Shown here: one piece after another, positions 1-5,364 of the stretch
Position numbering within the stretch: the first letter of the stretch is position 1
How the letters are laid out: each line of letters begins with the position of its first letter
IMG/VR virus record: IMGVR_UViG_3300042154_000815
Span: 1-24,674 of that record
Strand: one strand, 5' to 3'
DNA: 24,674 nt
Source of the DNA: a virus
Notes under the pieces: generated by a model
The model's input: only the letters and a program-made list of their open reading frames with translations
Databases searched by the model: none
What the model was told of the DNA's origin: nothing
Program-made: the position numbers and the translations under genes

Positions 1-110
1 CATAATTTTATAGTACAACACATTCCCCCCCAATAACAGCACAAAAAATTATGAGAGAGTCATGGGGGGGTGTGTGTGGTCAGTCTTTAGCACTGGGGGT
101 CAAGTTGTTA

Positions 111-139
111 TTGACAATGATAATCATTCTCATTATGTC
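111..139 (+). promoter_or_regulatory. Putative sigma70-type promoter of the left-end transcript
   Basis: A perfect -35 hexamer TTGACA (111-116) is followed by a 17-nt spacer and a weaker -10, TATGTC (134-139). It points rightward. The implied leader runs about 350 nt before the first convincing gene at 495. The spacer is almost entirely filled by a Fur/Zur-type operator, so repression by a metal sensor is plausible. The -10 is poor (TAT only), so confidence is moderate. Confidence 0.45.
113..132. promoter_or_regulatory. Fur/Zur-type operator
   Basis: Bases 113-131 (GACAATGATAATCATTCTC) match the classical 19-bp Fur box GATAATGATAATCATTATC at 17 of 19 positions. In the 7-1-7 view, 118-132 reads TGATAAT-C-ATTCTCA with one mismatch between arms. 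It lies between the -35 and -10 of the promoter at 111-139, where a bound repressor would exclude polymerase. Whether the host protein would be Fur, Zur or another family member cannot be told from the site. Confidence 0.45.
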
Positions 140-155
140 ACCTTTCGGTGACGTG

Positions 156-188
156 TACCCACCCCTAGTTGAGTTGGGTAGGTGGGTA
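156..188 (+). other. Leader hairpin with alternative partners
   Basis: TACCCACC (156-163) pairs perfectly with GGTGGGTA (181-188). Its first six bases can instead pair with TGGGTA (175-180). These are two mutually exclusive stems close to the predicted transcription start. No U-tract follows, so it is not an ordinary terminator. Between here and 494 the sequence holds only the repeats, palindrome and hairpin listed separately; no convincing gene is seen. Confidence 0.4.
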
Positions 189-242
189 TTCATTAAGTGC
201 CTTGAATTGTTAAGGGTGACTGTCTGCATGGGTTGAATCGTT

Positions 243-262
243 GGCAGTTGGCAGGCAGTTGG
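243..262 (+). repeat. Two 9-bp direct repeats, 11 bp apart
   Basis: GGCAGTTGG occurs at 243-251 and again at 254-262, an 11-bp period. A partial third copy, GGCAGTC, sits at 262-268. The block ends just upstream of the palindrome at 282-297. It resembles the 11-bp periodic array at 1150-1226 in spacing though not in sequence. Confidence 0.4.
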
Positions 263-281
263 GCAGTCAATAAGTGAATCC

Positions 282-297
282 CTAACAGTACTGTTAG
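282..297. repeat. 16-bp palindrome CTAACAGTACTGTTAG, copy 1
   Basis: A perfect 16-bp inverted repeat, in the untranslated leader about 200 bp upstream of the HTH gene at 495. It is identical to the copies at 1129, 1286, 2363 and 4418. It probably binds a dimeric protein; an RNA hairpin (6-bp stem, GUAC loop) is an alternative. Confidence 0.75.
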
Positions 298-442
298 CCC
301 ATTGCCTAAAGGGATTATGTCCCCAAGTTGCGTATCTGTGGAATGTGTGTATTCTTGGTTATGTGGACATTGTGCAATTCTGCAATGGCTCACTTGTAAC
401 TTGAAAATTGAATAGCGCGCAGGGTGTCCCTTAGTTGGTTAT

Positions 443-469
443 CCGTTGCCCGTAGATTGCGGGCATCGG
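443..469 (+). other. Hairpin before the first gene
   Basis: CCG (443-445) and TGCCCG (447-452) pair with CGGGCA (460-465) and CGG (467-469), with one T/T mismatch and a 7-nt loop. The stem ends 11 nt before the Shine-Dalgarno AGGAG (481-485) of the HTH gene, so it could tune translation. No poly-U follows, so it is not an obvious terminator. Confidence 0.4.
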
Positions 470-494
470 TTAATCATCTGAGGAGATGAACACA

Positions 495-1064
495 ATGAAC
501 AAATTGCAACTAACAGAAGCAACAGGCAACGCTATCCGCGTGGCCATTGAAGCCCAAGCAACAGCGAAGCGAGCAGTTATCGAAGCGAGCGAAGCCGTTA
601 ACGTTAGCGATAGTCGCGTGAATGATGCTTGTGAAATTGCCTTTAAGGCATCTCAGGCAGGTATCACAGGCGACGCCATTGCAAAGGTCGCAGGCGTTAC
701 AGCAATGACTGTTAGCCGTTACATTGCAGGCGGAAAGTTGATGATGCAGACAGAAGGCAAAATCACAGGAAGCAAGGCAGTTAGCGACATGGGCAATGGC
801 TACTTAACCGTAGGAACGGTTAAGGAATGCGAGAACGTGAGCCAGTACAACAAGGCAGTTGCTGAAGGCAAGAAGGCTAAGGCAGGCAAGGCAGGCAAGG
901 CAGATAAGCGTGAGCCTATCGAAATTGCACAGAGTCACGTCGAAGCATTAGGCAAGGCGATTAAGTCAGGCAAGGTAACCCTTGAACAGGTAACCGATTT
1001 ATTTGCAGACATGGTAACCGACCTAATGGCAGAAGCCGAAGCAGAAGAGATGCAAGAAGCATAG
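495..1064 (+). CDS. HTH DNA-binding protein, candidate early regulator
   Basis: This encodes 189 aa. Residues about 55-77 form a helix-turn-helix-like segment (ITGDAIAKVAGVTAMTVSRY) of the kind that reads an operator. A Lys/Ala/Gly-rich linker (about 121-140) and an acidic, helical C-terminus (AEAEAEEMQEA) follow. An ATG at 486 abuts AGGAG (481-485) with no spacing, so the ATG at 495, nine bases downstream, is the better start. The gene is alone between a long structured leader carrying palindrome copy 1 and a strong terminator, as expected of a separately regulated gene. It is the only HTH protein near the palindromes, so it is a candidate for their ligand. That link is inference. No named family was recognised. 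Confidence 0.75.
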   Translation: MNKLQLTEATGNAIRVAIEAQATAKRAVIEASEAVNVSDSRVNDACEIAFKASQAGITGDAIAKVAGVTAMTVSRYIAGGKLMMQTEGKITGSKAVSDMGNGYLTVGTVKECENVSQYNKAVAEGKKAKAGKAGKADKREPIEIAQSHVEALGKAIKSGKVTLEQVTDLFADMVTDLMAEAEAEEMQEA

Positions 1065-1078
1065 GGACACACCAAGAG

Positions 1079-1110
1079 AATACCCCCGAGAAATCGGGGG
1101 TATTTTTTTT
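1079..1110 (+). terminator. Strong intrinsic terminator
   Basis: AATACCCCCGA (1079-1089) and TCGGGGGTATT (1094-1104) form a perfect 11-bp stem closed by a GAAA tetraloop, followed by a run of eight T (1103-1110). It sits 14 bp after the HTH gene and separates that gene from the next transcription unit. Confidence 0.93.
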
Positions 1111-1128
1111 GTCTAAATTAAATTGGTT

Positions 1129-1144
1129 CTAACAGTACTGTTAG
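1129..1144. repeat. 16-bp palindrome, copy 2
   Basis: Perfect CTAACAGTACTGTTAG, 18 bp after the T-run of the terminator and 5 bp before the 11-bp repeat array at 1150-1226. It marks the left border of the non-coding stretch 1111-1314. Confidence 0.75.
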
Positions 1145-1149
1145 GGCTG

Positions 1150-1226
1150 TGCTGTTGTTTTGCTGTTGTATTACTGGTGCATGGCTGGTGTATTGCTGTT
1201 ATGTTGCTGTTATGGTGCTGGAGTTG
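1150..1226 (+). repeat. Seven degenerate tandem 11-bp repeats (iteron-like)
   Basis: Units start at 1150, 1161, 1172, 1183, 1194, 1205 and 1216. Read in order they are TGCTGTTGTTT, TGCTGTTGTAT, TACTGGTGCAT, GGCTGGTGTAT, TGCTGTTATGT, TGCTGTTATGG and TGCTGGAGTTG. The core is TGCTGTT(G/A)T. An 11-bp period places each unit on one face of the helix. The array is non-coding, lies between palindromes 2 and 3, and the region also holds a short inverted repeat (AACTG-GACA-CAGTT, 1249-1262). It looks like a replication-origin iteron set or a cooperative protein-binding region. Function is not shown by sequence alone. Confidence 0.6.
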
Positions 1227-1285
1227 CGAACGGATTGGATACCTGCTAAACTGGACACAGTTCAGGAAATGCTTGAACGCTGTCA

Positions 1286-1301
1286 CTAACAGTACTGTTA
1301 G
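1286..1301. repeat. 16-bp palindrome, copy 3
   Basis: Perfect CTAACAGTACTGTTAG. Its last base is the first base of the Shine-Dalgarno GGAGAG (1301-1306) of the gene at 1315. A protein bound here, or a hairpin formed in the mRNA, would affect expression of that gene directly. Confidence 0.75.
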
Positions 1302-1314
1302 GAGAGTGAGTGAC

Positions 1315-1524
1315 ATGAGCAAGGGCAAAGGTATGCGTGGGTATGACGGCTCAACCGTTCCCACAAATAAGGTGCTACGCAGTGCCTCTTATGTACAGGT
1401 GAGGACTGTTGCTAAGGTACAGTTGCGAACCAACTGCAAGTCGAGTAAGATACGAGTATCGTACAACGCTGAGGCTATCGCCAAAGCATTAGCCGTACTG
1501 GGTAACAGTACTGTTAGGAGTTAA
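1315..1524 (+). CDS. Small basic hypothetical protein
   Basis: This encodes 69 aa, rich in Lys, Arg, Ser and Val; no family was recognised. The open frame extends upstream to 1123 through the repeat array. The ATG at 1315 is preferred because GGAGAG (1301-1306) lies 8 nt before it. The last residues, NSTVRS, are encoded by palindrome copy 4 (1502-1517), so that sequence is both coding and probably regulatory. It is the first gene of the small-gene train and is followed one base after its stop by the next start. Its basic character is compatible with nucleic-acid binding, but nothing specific supports this. Confidence 0.6.
   Translation: MSKGKGMRGYDGSTVPTNKVLRSASYVQVRTVAKVQLRTNCKSSKIRVSYNAEAIAKALAVLGNSTVRS
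1502..1517. repeat. 16-bp palindrome, copy 4 (one mismatch)
   Basis: GTAACAGTACTGTTAG differs from the consensus only at its first base. It lies inside the 3' end of the gene at 1315 and runs into the AGGAG (1516-1520) that serves the start at 1526. Confidence 0.7.
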
Positions 1525-1525
1525 G

Positions 1526-1684
1526 ATGATGATGCAAGTTGTCGGTGTTACCGATACGACCTGCTCATGGTGTGAGAACGCTCACACTACCGACTACATA
1601 GCAACAGACACGCAAGGTGATGTTGTTAAGTACCTAGTGTGCCACGATTGTGTGCATGAGTTCGCTGAATGTAAGGAGTGCTAG
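1526..1684 (+). CDS. Small zinc-ribbon-like protein
   Basis: This encodes 52 aa with three CxxC pairs: C13-C16, C39-C42 and C49-C52. That is enough to bind one zinc ion in a ribbon, with a further pair at the very C-terminus. Three ATG codons stand in a row (1526, 1529, 1532); AGGAG at 1516-1520 serves the first or second best. The last codons overlap the Shine-Dalgarno and start of the next gene. The role is unknown. Small zinc ribbons of this kind are common in phage early regions and often act as protein or nucleic-acid binding adaptors. Confidence 0.7.
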   Translation: MMMQVVGVTDTTCSWCENAHTTDYIATDTQGDVVKYLVCHDCVHEFAECKEC

Positions 1685-1875
1685 TGATTACTAAAGACAT
1701 TGAAGTGTTGGCTTACTACGAAACTATTGACGGGTCAGGTGCGATGCTAAGCCAGATGTTCACCTACGACTGTCATAGATGTGACTACTCTCACGCTGAG
1801 GGCAGTCGCTTACTATCTAGAATTGCTGAGCAGATTGCTGAGCATGTACTAACGCAAGAACATCAGGAGAAATGA
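1684..1875 (+). CDS. Hypothetical protein with one CxxC pair
   Basis: This encodes 63 aa with C30-H-R-C33 and a nearby His37, possibly half of a zinc site, followed by a helical C-terminus. The start is GTG at 1684, overlapping the previous stop by one base (TAGTG) and placed 5 nt after AAGGAG (1673-1678). An in-frame GTG at 1678 overlaps the Shine-Dalgarno itself and is less likely. No family recognised. Confidence 0.65.
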   Translation: MITKDIEVLAYYETIDGSGAMLSQMFTYDCHRCDYSHAEGSRLLSRIAEQIAEHVLTQEHQEK

Positions 1876-2069
1876 TGCGCACTACATGGAAAGAAATGGT
1901 TGCCTTCCTTATGGATTGGCGCGACTACATGAACGGACTCACACCTGCAAGCCATGCAGAGTTGGGCTGGTCAGGTACTGACAGTGATACCCCTATCTAT
2001 GATGAGTTGCTAGAGATGGCTAAGCATTATGGCTGGGCATACCCAGGCAAGGTGTATGACAATGAGTGA
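1875..2069 (+). CDS. Small acidic hypothetical protein
   Basis: This encodes 64 aa, rich in Trp, Asp, Glu and Tyr, and probably soluble. Two ATGs are adjacent (1872 and 1875). AGGAG (1865-1869) is 5 nt from the second and only 2 nt from the first, so 1875 was chosen. It begins inside the stop codon of the previous gene and ends inside the next, which suggests translational coupling. No motif was recognised. Confidence 0.6.
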   Translation: MRTTWKEMVAFLMDWRDYMNGLTPASHAELGWSGTDSDTPIYDELLEMAKHYGWAYPGKVYDNE

Positions 2070-2217
2070 AGAACCAACATGGCAAGATGAAGAAATTTCT
2101 TGGCATGCTATTGACCTTTATGAATTGGGTTACATAAATACTGCTGAAGAATGGGGTAAGTTTCAGGGAATGTTATGCGATACCGTTCAAAGATACTTGG
2201 AGGACAGTAATGGCTAA
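2062..2217 (+). CDS. Small acidic hypothetical protein
   Basis: This encodes 51 aa, acidic and rich in aromatics (W, Y). The frame is open upstream to 2029, but the ATG at 2062 is favoured: it lies 9 nt after AAGG (2049-2052) and overlaps the previous gene by only 8 bp. Its 3' end overlaps the next gene by 8 bp. Function unknown. Confidence 0.55.
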   Translation: MSEEPTWQDEEISWHAIDLYELGYINTAEEWGKFQGMLCDTVQRYLEDSNG

Positions 2218-2395
2218 GGCACACATGACCGCGCTGTACTGGTACAACACTGAACTTGATAAACTAATCAAGGTCGGCTATGCTAGTGGTGAAGCACACA
2301 AGATACTCATGGACAGGCTTGCCACCATGAATAGTATCGAGTGGATGGAACCAACCAACAACCTAACAGTACTGTTAGATAACGAGGAGGTCTGA
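2210..2395 (+). CDS. Small hypothetical protein
   Basis: This encodes 61 aa, probably alpha-helical (residues about 12-40). The start at 2210 follows GGAGGA (2199-2204) by 5 nt. Palindrome copy 5 (2363-2378) falls in the coding region and is read as LTVL near the C-terminus. The same palindrome in other genes is read as NSTVR, so the DNA is conserved rather than the peptide. The stop overlaps the next start (TGATG). No family recognised. Confidence 0.6.
   Translation: MAKAHMTALYWYNTELDKLIKVGYASGEAHKILMDRLATMNSIEWMEPTNNLTVLLDNEEV
2363..2378. repeat. 16-bp palindrome, copy 5
   Basis: Perfect CTAACAGTACTGTTAG inside the end of the gene at 2210, six bases upstream of the Shine-Dalgarno GAGGAGG (2384-2390) of the amidoligase gene. 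Confidence 0.75.
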
Positions 2396-3594
2396 TGACT
2401 GACATAGATACAACATCCCTTGATGTTGATACAGATGAACGACAGGTGGTGTGTTGTTATGGTACATGTACTAATACCATAGACATGGACAATGACACAT
2501 ACGCACTTGATAGCGCAGAAGATGCGTACTGTGAGGCTCACATCTTCCTATGCAACTGGTGTGACTGCACATTCCCAGACACTGAGGTGCATGATAACTT
2601 CGCTGGCTACTGCCACCCCTGTGGCAACAGGATGTCATCATGTGACAGGTGTGGTCAGGTTCAACATGAGAACGACATGTACAATGTAAGCAGTGACGAC
2701 TGGTGCAATAACTGTTACGAGCATCACTCTCGACACTGCCCTCGTTGTGATTATAGTTACGACCCTAGAAATGGTAGGTGTTGTGGTGGTACTCATGATG
2801 TTGAGGACTATAGTTACAAGCCGTATCCTCAGTTTCATTGGGTAGAGAATGACCCTGATGCTGACCGACGTGTATTCATGGGCTTCGAGTTAGAGGTAGA
2901 GTCTGACGGCGAAACCTATGACGGTCCGGAACTGGTGCGCTTACATCTAGGTGACCTTGTTTACTTCAAGGAAGACGGCTCACTAGATGACGGCTTCGAG
3001 ATAGTCACACACCCAATGACCCTTGCCTATGCACACAGCATGGACTGGGCATGGACTAAAGGACTACTCGACAAGGGCTATCGCTCATGGGACAGGAGTT
3101 CGTGTGGCTTACATGTGCACGTTGATAGACGTGGCTTCAATGGTAGGTTGCATCAGTACTCATTCACGCTGTTGCTCATGCGTAACAAGGCTTTGTCTTA
3201 CCTAATTGCAGGCAGGCAGGGCAACTCGTATGCATCCTTTGACAAGGGTATGCGTACAGAAATACCTAAACATCTAAAGGGTCAAGACAACTGTGTCCAG
3301 CGATACTCAGCGGTCAATGTCCTACCAACAGCCACCCTTGAAGTGCGTATGTTCAAGGGTTCACTAAAGAAAGAACGCATACTCGCCGCACTTGAGTATG
3401 TGCATAGTGCCGTTGAGTATTCACGCGGTGCTAGGTCAGGTGTTGGTGCTGAGGAATACTTAACAGCACCTGCATTTATCCAATGGTTACGAGGTCGCAA
3501 GGACTTGTATCCAAATCTATTAAGTTACATAAATCAATCAGTCGAGTTCGGCTTTAGTGAGAAGTCCTATACTTCTCAGAATAATGGAGAGTAA
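2395..3594 (+). CDS. Zinc-ribbon/amidoligase fusion (COOH-NH2 ligase superfamily)
   Basis: This encodes 399 aa. Residues about 20-130 are a Cys-rich region with CxxC pairs at C53-C56, C73-C76, C83-C86, C104-C107 and C115-C118, presumably two or more zinc ribbons. Residues about 160-345 match the Amidoligase_2 pattern of ATP-grasp-like ligases that join a carboxylate to an amine. The visible motifs are GFELEVE (163-169), KEDGSL (192-197), FEIVTHP (201-207), GLHVHVD (238-244), RYSAVN (303-308) and EVRMFKG (316-322). The next gene is a class II glutamine amidotransferase-like protein, a pairing known for this family in phages. Substrate is unknown; peptide tagging or cell-wall modification are possibilities. 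GAGGAGG lies 4 nt before the start. Confidence 0.85.
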   Translation: MTDIDTTSLDVDTDERQVVCCYGTCTNTIDMDNDTYALDSAEDAYCEAHIFLCNWCDCTFPDTEVHDNFAGYCHPCGNRMSSCDRCGQVQHENDMYNVSSDDWCNNCYEHHSRHCPRCDYSYDPRNGRCCGGTHDVEDYSYKPYPQFHWVENDPDADRRVFMGFELEVESDGETYDGPELVRLHLGDLVYFKEDGSLDDGFEIVTHPMTLAYAHSMDWAWTKGLLDKGYRSWDRSSCGLHVHVDRRGFNGRLHQYSFTLLLMRNKALSYLIAGRQGNSYASFDKGMRTEIPKHLKGQDNCVQRYSAVNVLPTATLEVRMFKGSLKKERILAALEYVHSAVEYSRGARSGVGAEEYLTAPAFIQWLRGRKDLYPNLLSYINQSVEFGFSEKSYTSQNNGE

Positions 3595-3596
3595 TT

Positions 3597-4115
3597 ATGT
3601 GTATGTTATGTGTATCCCTGCCAGGGTCACGACCAACACGCGAGCAGTTAGAGATTGCTTGCTACAACAACAGCGATGGCTTTGGCTATGCAGTACATCA
3701 CGGCGACCACATTGTGGCAGGTCGAGGTATGCTAGTAGACGTAACCATTGACAGGTTCTTTGCTGAGTTAGACAAGAACCCTAACGCTATCGGTATGTTC
3801 CACGCACGTCTTACTACACACGGTACGACACACGTTGAGAACAACCACCCATTCAGGGTTGACGGTCGCAAGGACATTGTGTTAGGTCACAATGGTATGC
3901 TTCCGGTCACGCTCAAACCTGGTGACAAACGCTCGGATACCCGTGTGTTTGCTGAAGATTTGCTACCTAACATGGGTGTCGATGTGCTTGATGACCCCGT
4001 ATACTTCAAGCAACTAGAGGAGTGGGCTAAGGGTAGCAAGATTGCTATCTTGAGTACATCACCTGACTTACAGCAAGAGGTGTACATTCTCAATGAGAAG
4101 GACGGTCTGGGCTGA
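3597..4115 (+). CDS. Class II glutamine amidotransferase-like Ntn hydrolase
   Basis: This encodes 172 aa. Cys2 follows the initiator Met, as in N-terminal-nucleophile amidotransferases, where Met removal exposes the catalytic Cys. Other family-like motifs are NNSDGFG (24-30), HARLTTHG (69-76), NNHPF (82-86) and GHNG (97-100). It starts 2 nt after the amidoligase stop, with GGAGAG 5 nt upstream. By analogy with known amidoligase/GAT-II pairs it could release ammonia from glutamine for the ligase, or hydrolyse or transfer a gamma-glutamyl amide. It is shorter than full enzymes such as PurF, so it is a stand-alone domain. The start cannot shift without losing Cys2. Confidence 0.82.
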   Translation: MCMLCVSLPGSRPTREQLEIACYNNSDGFGYAVHHGDHIVAGRGMLVDVTIDRFFAELDKNPNAIGMFHARLTTHGTTHVENNHPFRVDGRKDIVLGHNGMLPVTLKPGDKRSDTRVFAEDLLPNMGVDVLDDPVYFKQLEEWAKGSKIAILSTSPDLQQEVYILNEKDGLG

Positions 4116-4491
4116 CGGTGTGTGGTGGTCTAACACCTCATACAAGTCACGCAGTTACTGGGCTACCAGTTACACTGGTGGGTACTACAATGGCTATGCA
4201 TCTAAGGAGGACTATGACTTCTTCGAGAGAGACAAGCATCTACTGCTATCATCTGATGAATTGTTAGATGCTGACGGTACTGTCAGAACTATCTATGATG
4301 TGTGCTACCATTGCTACTCACACCTACGAGAGGACGACTACAACGAGGGTGCTTGCCTATCATGCAATACATGTATAGACTGCAACGAACACATGGCACA
4401 CTGCATGTGCTACAATCCTAACAGTACTGTTAGAAGTAACGACTACTGGTGGAAGCAAGAACAACAACAACTAGAGAAATTGGATTGGTAA
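4093..4491 (+). CDS. Cys-rich hypothetical protein
   Basis: This encodes 132 aa. The N-terminus is rich in Tyr, Trp and Ser. A Cys cluster follows with C71-C74, C88-C91-C94-C97 and C104-C106, probably binding one or two zinc ions. The spacing recalls the Cys-rich front half of the amidoligase protein, and both may belong to one complex. The first ATG (4093) overlaps the amidotransferase by 23 bp with AAGAGG 12 nt upstream; an in-frame GTG at 4120 is an alternative. Palindrome copy 6 and a degenerate copy lie inside the coding sequence. Function unknown. Confidence 0.6.
   Translation: MRRTVWADGVWWSNTSYKSRSYWATSYTGGYYNGYASKEDYDFFERDKHLLLSSDELLDADGTVRTIYDVCYHCYSHLREDDYNEGACLSCNTCIDCNEHMAHCMCYNPNSTVRSNDYWWKQEQQQLEKLDW
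4271..4286. repeat. Degenerate copy of the 16-bp palindrome
   Basis: CTGACGGTACTGTCAG matches CTAACAGTACTGTTAG at 13 of 16 positions and keeps the GTAC centre and near-dyad symmetry. It is inside the gene at 4093. It may be a weak site or chance similarity. Confidence 0.35.
4418..4433. repeat. 16-bp palindrome, copy 6
   Basis: Perfect CTAACAGTACTGTTAG within the 3' part of the gene at 4093 (read NSTVR), 60 bp upstream of the start at 4493. It is the rightmost full copy; none was seen from 4434 to 24674. Confidence 0.75.
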
Positions 4492-4492
4492 C

Positions 4493-4795
4493 ATGACCGA
4501 AACTATTAAGATTACATACGAAGTCGAGTACTTCTACGATGAGATACTCAAAGACATGTTAGCCAGTGGTGAGTATGGGCTAGGACAGTACCCCATAACT
4601 GACGAGGCTATTGTATACAATGCACTAGACAGGTTCATTAACATGAGTGGTGGTATCCCTATGATTCCATCAGCCCTTGACCAAGCAGGTGTACTCACAG
4701 TGGAAGATGATAGAGGAGAACTTCTCTACCAATTTCCAGGGTACAACACACTAGCACAGAGAGAAGATGACCATGACACGCGAACTTATGAGTGA
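4493..4795 (+). CDS. Acidic hypothetical protein
   Basis: This encodes 100 aa, acidic and mixed alpha/beta in appearance, with no Cys pairs and no recognised family. The ATG at 4493 begins two bases after the upstream stop; the Shine-Dalgarno is weak (GGATTGG at 4482-4488). Its 3' end overlaps the WhiB gene by 23 bp, so the two are probably co-translated. Confidence 0.6.
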   Translation: MTETIKITYEVEYFYDEILKDMLASGEYGLGQYPITDEAIVYNALDRFINMSGGIPMIPSALDQAGVLTVEDDRGELLYQFPGYNTLAQREDDHDTRTYE

Positions 4796-5150
4796 ACTAG
4801 AACTAATAGTTCCGGACCTAACTGATGCTGCATGCTCAGGTATGGACGGTGACATGTTCTATGACGACATGATTGCCAGTGAATCAGCCAAAGAGTACGG
4901 CAGGTACACATCAACAGCACCCAAGCAACATGCTATGCTACGCAGGGTATGTGCTAACTGTCCTGTTAAGGTTGAGTGTGCTGAGTTTGCTATCAAGCAT
5001 GAGCGGTTCGGTTTCTGGGGTGGTCTTACTGCCATGGAGAGGCACACCATACGCTCTATGAATAACATATTGTTGGAGGAAATAACCTACAACATACCAT
5101 TTACACCAATCATTAACATGAACAGAGAGGATGATAGTGATGAGTTCTAG
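4773..5150 (+). CDS. whiB: WhiB-family iron-sulfur transcription regulator
   Basis: This encodes 125 aa. The four cluster ligands are C21, C60, C63 and C69, the WhiB arrangement Cys-Xn-CxxCxxxxxC that holds an oxygen- and NO-sensitive [4Fe-4S] cluster. The FGFWGG turn (79-84) followed by LTAMER matches the GxWGG(L)xxxER signature used to contact the primary sigma factor. The C-terminus is acidic rather than strongly basic, so independent DNA binding is doubtful and it may work by gripping the host sigma. ATG 4773 is chosen over 4767, which abuts the purine-rich GAGAAG. Phage WhiB proteins are known from mycobacteriophages. This gene is the strongest sign of an actinobacterial host. Confidence 0.9.
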   Translation: MTRELMSELELIVPDLTDAACSGMDGDMFYDDMIASESAKEYGRYTSTAPKQHAMLRRVCANCPVKVECAEFAIKHERFGFWGGLTAMERHTIRSMNNILLEEITYNIPFTPIINMNREDDSDEF

Positions 5151-5364
5151 TTTGCATGGGTCAGGCTGGCTGACCAGTGATAGGAGTGACGACTGGGATT
5201 GTCCTGAGTGTGGCGTTGAAGTCATTGACATAGACGTACCAGCAGATGATGACGGTACCACTGTTAGTTATTGTCCCGACTGTAACTATGAGAAGATAAT
5301 TACAGATGAGCAACGACTTGAGTGGACCACTGATTATGATAGTGAGCAAGACTATGGAAGATAA
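5140..5364 (+). CDS. Small acidic zinc-ribbon protein
   Basis: This encodes 74 aa with CPEC (C21-C24) and CPDC (C45-C48), a standard two-knuckle zinc ribbon, set in a very acidic background. An ATG at 5131 touches GAGAGG (5125-5130), so the ATG at 5140, nine bases downstream, is the likelier start. It overlaps the WhiB gene by 11 bp. It could be a nucleic-acid or polymerase-binding adaptor; no specific family was recognised. Confidence 0.68.
   Translation: MSSSLHGSGWLTSDRSDDWDCPECGVEVIDIDVPADDDGTTVSYCPDCNYEKIITDEQRLEWTTDYDSEQDYGR

Noticed and set aside
18-75. C7/G7 inverted repeat at the left end as terminator
   Set aside because: C25-31 can pair with G64-70 and ACACA with TGTGT, but the 32-nt loop and missing U-run make it weak evidence.
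51-236. ORF of 61 codons at the left end
   Set aside because: It runs through the promoter, Fur-like box and hairpin, has odd composition, and lacks a suitable ribosome site. It is more likely non-coding leader.
1123-1314. N-terminal extension of the gene at 1315
   Set aside because: The extension translates the 11-bp repeat array into Leu/Val/Cys-rich sequence, while GGAGAG with correct spacing supports the ATG at 1315.
282-4433. CRISPR array
   Set aside because: The repeat is a short palindrome at irregular spacing of 157 to about 2055 bp and partly inside genes. There are no spacers of even size and no cas operon.
4938-5261. Minus-strand ORF of 107 codons opposite whiB
   Set aside because: It lies opposite two well-supported plus-strand genes and has no ribosome site or recognisable motif.
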